Assembly (NCBI RefSeq): GCF_052857255.1
Contig: NC_135504.1
Span: 139,588,121-139,652,120, forward strand
DNA length: 64,000 nt
Source of the DNA: Amblyomma americanum
Taxonomy: Eukaryota; Arthropoda; Arachnida; Ixodida; Ixodidae
Direction: 5' to 3'
Within the stretch, counting starts at the first letter, position 1; every line of letters begins with the position of its first letter. The position numbers were made by a program, and so were the translations under genes. Of the stretch, positions 55,575-64,000 are shown piece after piece. The notes under the pieces are model-generated. The model saw only the letters and a program-made list of their open reading frames with translations, ran no database searches and was not told the DNA's origin.

Positions 55575-55723
55575 GAAGTATACGCTTAATTTAAGGAAAC
55601 ATTTTTATTTTACTCGACGTTTCGATCGGAGGACCTATCTTTTTCAAGAAATCAAAAAGATCGGTCCTCCGATCGAAACGTCTAGTAAATTAAAAATGTT
55701 TCCTTAAATGAAGCGTATACTTC
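55575..55723. repeat. 149-bp near-perfect palindrome
   Basis: Arms of about 70 bp run from GAAGTATACGCTTAATTTAA inward to GGAGGACCTATCTTTT. The loop is only a few bases (CAAGAAATC). The inner arm carries GACGTTTCGATCGGAGGACC and its complement GATCGAAACGTC. The flanks are TA-rich. It could be a fold-back element or an inverted terminal piece of a Penelope-like element. Confidence 0.85.
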
Positions 55724-55768
55724 GATGTATATTATTTTAAGCAGTCAAGTACCTCATGTTTTGGCAAC

Positions 55769-55771
<3 letters not shown>

Positions 55772-55838
<67 letters not shown>
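55772..55838. repeat. (TA)n microsatellite
   Basis: About 33 uninterrupted TA units. Confidence 0.95.
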
Positions 55839-55839
<1 letters not shown>

Positions 55840-56148
55840 ACGCCGTGTTGTAGGGAGTTGCGTGAATAAAATGAAATCGTTCGCCCGCGTGTTCCGGAGC
55901 AGAAATATTTTATCAACTACTTACTGCTTGGAGTGATCCGTTAGAAAGACGTTGCCAGAAGTCATCGTCAGCACGTTACTTACTTCAATCGCGTAGCTAC
56001 GTACGTGATGTGACCATTTATAAAAATTAAAGCACTAAATAATACAGCTCTTCGGTTGTCTCAGCGCTGCAAATAGATATGATGCCTTGGGATAACCACT
56101 GCATGTGGCGATCACCGATTTCTGACCATATAATTGTATGCTTTGTAG

Positions 56149-59100
56149 GCTAGTGGCAGGCAGTCCACCTGCCACCGTTGCCCGCCACCATCAACAGCCG
56201 CCGTCAAAGGCACCCAGACTGAGGTAAGAATGACATCAACTTATCGGCACCTTCCTTGCATTTAGCCTACAGGTGTGTGACAGGAAACGGCCCATCTGTT
56301 GCTGTCAGCGAAGCACACCAAAATGCAACAGCAGCAGCTACTGGGCAGAGGTAAGAACTGCACTGGCAAGAACTGAAATCACGAATGAAAAGTTATGTTT
56401 CCATGTCACATACATAACAATTTATTGCAGTTCCATGTCACACGGCAAGGCGAGTATTATTTTTTTCGGCTCCTCAGCAGTTGGCACCACAAGTTTCAGG
56501 CGAGAGGTGGGAACATCGCATAAGTAGCAAAAAATAAACTTAGGAACAATGTATGCCATCATCACAAATTTCCTTCTGCCTCCTTAGCATGCACGTCAGG
56601 AAGAGTAGCTGGCTTAGTAGTTATAAGAGGACGATGTTTGGATGTGCTCATTTTTTTCTTGCAGCTGCACATAAAATGATCAGCCAGTTGTCGAACTGCT
56701 GTCGCCGCAAACAAGAACAGAGATTCCTGGAATAAGGTGATAAGCACATATTACTTTTGAAATCAAAACATCTCGCTTTGACGTATTTTGCACAGGGGAA
56801 AAAATTCGCTTATCAAAGAAATTAACTACGATGCATTCGTGTAGAGGAATATGTAAATGCAGCGATGATTAATAGCAACATTAGGGAACTGTGTTGCCAC
56901 TAAAAAAAGGAAATCTCCCATCCTAACTTGCATGGGTAAAACTGAAAACTTTTCTTTTGCCGATCGATCACTGTGACTTAGATATGTCACCATAAGCGCT
57001 TTTTTTCACCATCTGTTTGTTAGATCAGGCATTAATTACTTGCATAAATTCCATGCTGCAGGAGCCCAGCTACGTCAGCGCCCTACAATTTGGATACAAT
57101 ATGAAACCTTGAATATAGACATGGAGAGCATCTTTGGCCTGCACTGGATTATGCTGCCATATGTAATTACTATCTGAAAAAACGCTGCCAAGACGGCAAT
57201 GCCACCAAAGCTTTTTGTGCTTTGGATGCCTACCAGTATGTAAAATCAGGTACGAAGTACACAAATGGCAGCTTCTATTCTTGAGTATGCATGCTTGAAT
57301 ATGCCTTACTTTTGAACATTTCTTTTTTGTGTTTACTGTTTCCCTTGTACTAAATTGTAAATTGTATGTGCACCTGTGGAAAATGTATTTTATGTGCTTA
57401 AAACGACTGTTTTCAGCATTACACAGTGTATAACAGCAAACTTTATACAATAAGGGTGGTGTCAGGACACTGCTGGTGTGTTATGTAGTTGACAGTGAAA
57501 GCAACGAGTATATGCGTAAGTTATAGCTGTGTGGCTGTCGCGTTTTCATACATTTAACCACAAGTTTATATAAGAATAGACAATGCCACTGTGAAAACTG
57601 TTTTCTTCTGTAGCTTTGCAGTGTGTTAAATCTAATGCATGTGCAGGTAAGGTGCATGGCATCACGAGAGCCTCGCCACAGCCTGGACTCTGCATTCTGA
57701 AGGGGTTAGTTAGCCCCTCACAAAGACAAGGCCCATTATATGAATGCTGGATACAGACAGCCAATGGCCAAATTGAGAACACACTGTGCACGTGCATGGC
57801 AGGGTAAGCTTTATTGAAATTTCACGCGCTTGGTTTGCTCTTGCTCAGCACTCACCTTGCGTAATGACTCTTCAAGAATGCCAGGTCACACATGTGAATA
57901 CATTTCACATTTTTCACTGACTAACTGTGTCACTCGAGTTAACTGCAGTGGGGTAGACAAGGTTGACAGTCCTTTTAATCTGTTCGCCTTCGGACATCCA
58001 TTAGAGTAGAAGCATCTGAAAGAACAAAACACCCAAAAAACGTAAGCACTGGCGTTACAGTAGCAATAAGCATGGAGAGCTTTGTAGGGAAAAGATAATT
58101 AAGCACTGAAAAAGAAATACTCTTACAAATCTCACAGGCTGAACAGTAGTACTAGCTGTCATGGGTTTCAGCCTTTCTGCGATAACTGTTTAGGTGGAGA
58201 AATAAAAATGTGCACAATGTTTTCCGAAAGCAGCATACTATTAGTGTGTGCAAAGAGCAGAACATACCTGTTGCATGCCACATGCAAGGCATGCACCCAC
58301 AATTCATCATTGCTTGTCCTCCTGCAAAGAATGTCTGTATACACGAACCTGTTTACTTACTCCTTTTTAGCACTCCAAGATTTCATGTCAACCAATGTGC
58401 CTTTGCTGAACAGTAGATGTTTTTTTGCATTGTATCATTGGAAAATGAACACTGGCTAGCATATCAGACAAATCAGCTTAAAGGAGTAGAGACCTAATTT
58501 TTGGTTTCGTGTGGTCTTCATTGTTATGGGGCATGAATATGATGCTGGCATATATGCATTGCTACGGGGTATTCGCCTACGACCGCTAAATTACTTTTTA
58601 GTCGAAATTGTCGTTCAGTTGTTTCAGAGACAGAACGACAAAACTGCCATATAATCGCTCTTCGTCGTTTCCTTTCACTACAATGCTAAAACCAGCCTGC
58701 CTCAAGAGCCGGAATGGCAACAAATGAAGAAGTGATTATATTGCAGCTGTTTCATACCTCACAAGACACATATGGAACTGTGGCACCACGTAGTTGCTAA
58801 ACCTTAAACCGACACAGCATGAGACAAACATTCGACTATATATTATTTAGCAGTCATAGGGAAATACCACGTTGTGATCTATGAATAGTAATGCCTTATG
58901 CATTCCTGCAAACAAGACAACATGCCACCAAAATTAGGTGTGTACACTTCAAAGGAGGTAACTAATATGGGGTGCAAAACATAGCTGTTAGCTTGCTCAG
59001 CAAGCACAAGTAATAATACCGATTGTTAGCAGCACTACAATCATTATAATGACAGAGCAGCTAGGCATGCACTCATTTTTGATAGAGAGCTTAGACTGAA

Positions 59101-60684
59101 CCTTGCAGCGCTTTATAGAGTCTATTTTTCAATTTTCAATGGTTTCTACTCCGCAGTTCCGACATTGCAATGATTGCAGTGCAGTAATAATGTCTTCCTT
59201 ACATTTCAGGTTTGAAATTATTTGTTAAAAAATGTTCACAGTTTATCATGTAGGCATGCATTCTCATCAGTTGAACAATTGATAGTTTTGATGACAGTTG
59301 TTACTCTCTATTCTTTTTCAGGCTGGGTCGGGCTTGTAGCCATTCAGCAGCAGTCTGCTTCGCTGTAGACTTCTGGACCCAAGTCAACATTGGTCAGCCA
59401 GCTCCAACAGACTTGCCTTGCCAGTGGGTGAGGCTTCGCCTGAAAAAGGTAAGGAAACGTATAATTGCATTTCAGTGCAGCTTTCAAGACAGCCACAGAT
59501 GCCGCATTATTTCATTAGAGTGTGTTATTGCTGCAAATCATATTTGTGTCATTAGGCATATCCACTTAAACTGCGCTCATAAACACTTTCTGCAGGTTCA
59601 AGCAAAGCAGTCAAAGCAACTGAGTTATGCCAGACATCGCTATGGGCCGCAGGCAACAGCACAGCGCCAGTACGAGGCAGTGCAGCTGTGGAAATTGCCC
59701 GATGCCAACAGCTTCATGAAGAAGGTGCAATAGGTGAGATTTGACTGCACGACCTCACGTATTGAATTCATCTGTTCTCATTAAACAGCAATGTCTCTCC
59801 ATTCACTTGTATGTTTAGGTTGCTCCAAATGCAAGAGTGGTGACTCTGCTTTCTTGCAAACCACAGGCTGAAACAGCAGCGCCTGTACATATTCAAAATC
59901 CAGATGCCCTGGCCATAACACTGCACACCACTGTGTGCTTTCACCGCGACATATCTGGTCTGCCAGGGATTTCAAAATGAAAACATTGATGATTTGGCAA
60001 CCATTGTGATGGAGAAGGCTGCAGTGTCAGAGAGTGATGCGAGAATCATTGAGGCTGCTACTCGCAGACATAGAAACAACGCGCTATGGTGCCAGCCTCA
60101 ATTTTCAAAGATATGTGCCGCTGAAAGAATGTGCACTCTGCAACGCTACTAAAAAAATTTTTGTCACAAGGCAACTTGACGTTCCATCTGTGAACTATGG
60201 TGTCACTAATGAGCCTGTGGCCAAGGAAAGGCTACTGTGCCACTTGCAGACGATGCATACAAATGCCCGTATCGAACTATGTGGCCTCATGATTAACCTC
60301 AAGTATCCACTCTTGGGCTGCAGTCCAGACGGCATTTTTAGATGGGATTGCCATGAGCCTACACTGGTAGAAGCGAAATGCTTGCACAGCCTCAAGGACT
60401 GCGACTCATGCAGCCTGCTAGCCATAGGGCAGAATGAAAAGAACTTTTGCCTGCAACCAGACGGGGCGTTTAAGACCACCCATGCCTACTACTATCACGT
60501 GCAGGCTCAGCTTCATCTCAACCTGGATAACATCAAAACTTGCTATTTCTATATTCACATTGAAAAGGGCGGACACCTTGTTATAATAGAAAGGGATGAT
60601 GATTTTATAGATGTGCATGAAGCTACTTTGCACAGCTTCATACGACAGATTATTATGCCGAGCATAATTCTTGCAAGCACATGA
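56149..60684 (+). pseudogene. Spliced SWIM zinc finger plus YqaJ-type nuclease gene, disabled
   Basis: Early exons with consensus splice sites are 56149-56223 (ASGRQSTCHRCPPPST) and 56273-56350 (VCDRKRPICCCQRSTPKC). A region near 57105-57249 gives WPALDYAAICNYYLKKR and ALDAYQYVKS. 57614-57803 and 59322-59448 join in phase into a SWIM finger, CTCMAGLGRACSH. 59596-59733 continues (VQAKQSKQLSYARHRYGP) to an in-frame TAG. The nuclease frame (to 60684) has NYGVTNEPVAKERLL, then LGCSPDGIF (Asp codon 60328-60330), VEAKC (Glu 60370-60372, Lys 60376-60378) and THAYYYHVQAQLHLN: the PD-(D/E)xK pattern of YqaJ/lambda exonuclease. The N-terminal part of the nuclease domain (59819-60170) is spread over shifted frames. 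Such SWIM-YqaJ proteins occur as accessory proteins of ISL2EU-type transposons and as stand-alone arthropod genes. No DDE transposase was found next to it. Confidence 0.65.
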
Positions 60685-61139
60685 TAAATTTGCAAAGCTG
60701 TGTCTTTGAGAGGTTTTCTCGCAATTTTTTAAAACATATTTTTCTCACTGCCATGTACAAGTACTTACATGCTTGTAGACACATATACAAATCCTGTACT
60801 TCTGCTGTGTTCACAGCTTTACATAGATGCACTGCATGCCTTTGTAAGAAAGCATATACATCGTGAGCTTTTTGGTTGCAAATGTTATTGTAGCGAAAAC
60901 TACATTGCCCACGAACTCGCACTTTCGCCGTGCTCGCATTCCCGCCGTCGTCGCACCACACCACGTGACTGGTCACGTGACCAGCCGCGTGCCGAACCAT
61001 GTGACAACTAGCCATACAACCAGAATAACCTGGACTAATTGCAATCAAGTTTAACCGAGGCTAACCAAGCAATGCCTTAGCTTTCGCTACGCATATCCTG
61101 GCGTAGCAGAGCTAAGCCGCTGCCATTTTTCGTAATGCA
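60685..61139. other. 3' flank, no gene
   Basis: Contains a small CACGTG-centred palindrome (TGGTCACGTGACCA, about 60970-60983). No transposon end was resolved. Confidence 0.35.
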
Positions 61140-61808
61140 GGCATTACCCACTTATAACACTTATAACAATACCGGTTATAACAATAGACCCACTTATAAC
61201 ACTACCGGTTATAACAATATATTGGATATAACAACAGTCAGTCGTGGCACCGTCAGCTCTACCTTACGTTATATGGTAAAATAAACCACTTACAGCAATG
61301 CTTTCATAGCACATTATCGATTATAACAATTAAATCCGGTCAGTGCAGGGCAACCTTGAAACAAACAAAAACATGGAGACGCTACAACCGCACCAGCCAA
61401 ACCACGCTTACAACTCAAAAGCCCTTGAACCTTTGAGCGGTTCTCTGCGACACTCCCGACAGTATGCATGCAATAGAGCATTTATGAAAATATGAAAAAT
61501 AATCGTCAGTACGTCGTTCTCATCTCAGAAGCAAGCAACCGATGTCCAGTCTTTCACCAGATAAATATATCGTGATGCAAGCGGTTCTTGTTATCTCTTC
61601 GGGATCGTTCGATAGTTTGAACATTTTTTCTGGTCCCCTGAAGTTCAAAATAATGAGCGTTTACAAGCATTAGAACGATCAAAGCTCTGCAGGCCTTTCC
61701 TGTATTAAATGCTCTGAAGTTTGTCATGTTTTCTTTTTAATGACACAATCCTGTTAAAACAATTGTATTTCCATAGAAACTCAATATTGTTACAAGTGGG
61801 TTTGACTT
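61140..61808. mobile_element. MITE-like element with CCCACTTRTAACA termini
   Basis: CCCACTTATAACA at 61147 is inverted at 61788-61800 (TGTTACAAGTGGG). The left end has several subrepeats of GGTTATAACAATA and CACTTATAACA type. The interior is non-coding. Subrepeated TTATAAC termini are seen in some pogo/Tigger-derived MITEs, but TSD and family are unresolved. Confidence 0.45.
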
Positions 61809-63344
61809 AACTGTGAGAGATACGCTTGAGCAGGTTCTGCAGGTAGATTGTGCAAGGCTGGCTTTTTTCTGCTTGATTGGGATCAACAATCACACAATTA
61901 GGTGTTTATGATTTTAGGAGGCAAAATTATATTGCAAAATTAATGGCTGTCAACATCAGAGGTGAGCCCTGGTTCTAATTTTGTTCATGGTAACGTGGTT
62001 TGAAATAGTAGACATCAAATATATACATTTGAAAACTCACTGAGTTGGCTTTCCCGCGTCGCTTATTTAAAAAAAGCCATCACTCGCATTTCTTGTGCGT
62101 TAAATACAGAAGCTGCTGGTACATTTCATGCAATAGAAGAAAGTAACCATTTCAGAGAGTATGCCACGCGCAGCTAAACCATTTTATTATCACGCAGTGC
62201 GGGAAAGGCAACATAACGAGGCTTCGTATAAATTTGGCGTTAGATGTTTCAAAGCTCATTACCAGTCAAGAAAATTTAAAATCTGGATTCACCTTCCATG
62301 TCGATGCGCTTAATTCTGTTTTTCAATACACTGTTGCCTCCTAAAAGTTACAATAAAAACTGATCCCCAAATTTCAGCTAATAAATCATCTAATTATATA
62401 TTGAGCTCTATCATGTGCTTAATGCCCACCTGCACAGGCCTCACTGATGTATTTGTCACAGATTTTAAAACAGAAATCTGCAAATTTTAATACAAAATCA
62501 CCCGTTACACTTGTGTATGACCCTTGATATGTCTTAGAATGCACAATTATTGTACGGTACGTGACATGGTTTTGCTGTGTGGCCAGGAATGACAGCTAGT
62601 TTGCTAGTCATTGTTGAAATAGACAGGTGAAGCACATCTGCACTTCATCTGTTTACCTGTTCGTTTTTGACTTCGTGTGTTGTAACAAGCCTGGTGGAGT
62701 TTCCTACACGATTGGTTTGCTTAAAAAAACTGTAGTCCTTGCCAGCGAAAGGGTGTCGAGGACGACTTCACCTTTCCACAGTGAAAAGCGCAGTCTAGCT
62801 GTATTGGTAATGCAAGCCAGGTACTGCATGCACAGTGTCCATCAGAAATTTACTTTTGCTGAATTTCAACCCGGCTGTTTTTCTATTGTTTAAAACCCTC
62901 TTTCAAGGATCTGTGGTGTTCCTGATTGTTTGTACCTCCGGCATGTATATCATTAAAAAGAGACAACCAAATGACACAGATACTACAGAAGAACCTCCAT
63001 CTCACTTCGCAAAACTGATGCGGGTACCGAAATTCGAAACAAGTATTTCTTGTACTAAAGTACTGTCGTTGTACTCTTATGATACATTTTTGACAGGCTG
63101 GCTCACTGACAATATGCTGTTGAATACAGATCCCACCTGAAAGCTTTGTCCATGCCTATTGAGCCCTGGGGATTGAATACAGGTTTTTAGCTGCTACAGA
63201 CACAGTTTACAAGTACTGAGCAATCTCTGCACATCCAGTCATTCATCCATCTTCAGAAGCACAAAAATAGGTGCAGCCCACTCAGAAAACTTCATAAGTT
63301 CCAGTATGGCCTAGCTCGATCTCTGCAGTGTTTTCAGTTCGTCT
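61809..63344. other. No recognisable gene
   Basis: AT-rich with a few ORFs of 88-101 codons (62627-62893, 62835-63140, plus) that match nothing I know. Confidence 0.35.
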
Positions 63345-64000
63345 GAATCTTTATTGCGTTGGGTTGTGTTGCGTTTAATGGCGCATAAGCAGCTAAGGCT
63401 ATCATGCGCCAAGCTCAAGGTATAGGAAATATTTTCGCCAGAATTTACAGATAAGGAAAAAAGCGGTGTAGAAAGTTTCAAAAGTTGTATCCTTGTACCT
63501 AGTATAGAGAGCGAAGACTAGATTGATAAATGGCTAGTATTAAAAGCTTGAAAGGAGGTCGGGTAACCTCAGCAGCCGTCCTTAAGAGGCCAAGGATCTG
63601 GAGGCTACCAACCAATAAAATAGACACCTCGGCCTTCTTCTCAGGAGAGAGAAAGTGGCCGAGGTGTATCAACGACAAGTGGGAAATTCACAGTTTATCA
63701 AGAAAACCCGCTTCTCTTAAAAAGTTAAAAACAGAAGACATATAATCAATTGCATAATCACTTAAGAGCAGCGCAGGGTGAAATGGGATGCACTGGTTGT
63801 AAAACTGAGTAAAATACTTCTTTCGTAGTTTTTCGAGTTTTGGGCATGATAATAAAATATGGTGCATTGTGAGCTCGTCTCCACATCTTTCACAAAGAGG
63901 CTTGTCCTGATTGGTTAGTAAGAAATTATGCGTCAGGTGTGTGTGTCCGATGCGAAGACGACATAAAATTACTTCTGTAAAACGTTCCTGGTGTGTACAT
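63345..64000 (-). mobile_element. I-type non-LTR retrotransposon, 3' end
   Basis: Minus-strand copy entering from the right edge: C-terminal ORF2 coding to 63688, then a 3' UTR that ends near 63345-63375 with CTTATGCGCCATTAAACGC and CAATAAAG. Its sequence is different from A and B. It could be the family of element C, whose 3' end is missing. Confidence 0.65.
63688..64000 (-). CDS. C-terminal ORF2 segment (post-RNase H region), partial
   Basis: The frame is open from the window edge to TGA at 63688, 103 codons, with no start in the window. It begins FTEVILCRLRIGHTHLTHN, continues CERCGDELTMHHILLSCPKL (a C-x2-C...H...C zinc-like cluster) and ends LREAGFLDKL. The RIGHTHLTH and C-x2-C...HHILLSCP pattern is typical of the tail that follows RNase H in I-like elements of chelicerates. 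RNase H itself would lie to the right. Confidence 0.75.
   Translation of the reverse strand, partial: CTHQERFTEVILCRLRIGHTHLTHNFLLTNQDKPLCERCGDELTMHHILLSCPKLEKLRKKYFTQFYNQCIPFHPALLLSDYAIDYMSSVFNFLREAGFLDKL

Noticed and set aside
55640..55700. A functional hammerhead ribozyme in the palindrome
   Set aside because: The GAAAC box is there but I could not find the CTGATGA core, so only a loose resemblance to Penelope ends is reported.
60960..61000. CACGTG palindrome as a regulatory E-box cluster
   Set aside because: Short, no gene start nearby, and such hexamers are common by chance.

Overview
The window is eukaryotic DNA built almost entirely of transposable elements, and it looks like a chelicerate, most likely an ixodid tick. 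The evidence is several tRNA-headed SINEs of the Ruka type with good target-site duplications (TSDs), spliced transposase genes, many non-LTR and Ty3/gypsy relics, and no compact host gene. I see no prokaryotic operons, rRNA genes, CRISPR arrays or free-standing tRNA genes. The species call is an inference.

0.15-21.7 kb is one nested structure. A minus-strand Ty3/gypsy element (LTR at 21.36 kb, primer-binding site, half an RT, and an integrase relic at 0.15-0.5 kb) is split inside its RT by an LTR-like insertion (3934 to 20942, 5-bp TSD GGCYC). That insertion carries a (CTT)n tract into which two head-to-tail copies (A1, A2) of an RNase-H-bearing I-type non-LTR element have gone. A2 is in turn split by a third, opposite-strand non-LTR element (B, 12759-18146), which is nearly intact. 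The left edge also holds an 846-bp inverted-repeat DNA transposon flanked by TTA, and two SINE relics.

21.7-29.4 kb is sparse: one Myb/SANT-like exon, a full SINE with 14-bp TSD, a 110-bp fold-back, an exon-like tandem duplication, and a possible LTR.

29.4-36.8 kb holds a decayed I-type non-LTR element (C) cut off by a Ty3/gypsy element. In the gypsy element, protease is followed directly by integrase, as in Gmr1-like elements.

36.8-43.7 kb has three minus-strand exons of a Myb/SANT-like gene whose introns hold a complete Tigger/pogo element (one first-catalytic-Asp substitution, itself hit by a SINE) and a 5'-truncated CR1/L2-like element.

44-54.2 kb is a probable PIF/Harbinger element: a plus-strand Myb-like gene and a minus-strand transposase gene converge on each other. 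Nested in it are a 155-bp solo LTR, a SINE, and a 2.4-kb non-autonomous LTR element with a tRNA-Lys-type primer site. A second, deleted Harbinger relic follows at 54.2-54.8 kb.

55-64 kb holds a 149-bp near-perfect palindrome, a spliced but disabled gene with a SWIM zinc finger and a YqaJ-type nuclease domain (the least ordinary coding content here), a MITE-like element, and the 3' end of a further I-type retrotransposon running off the right edge.
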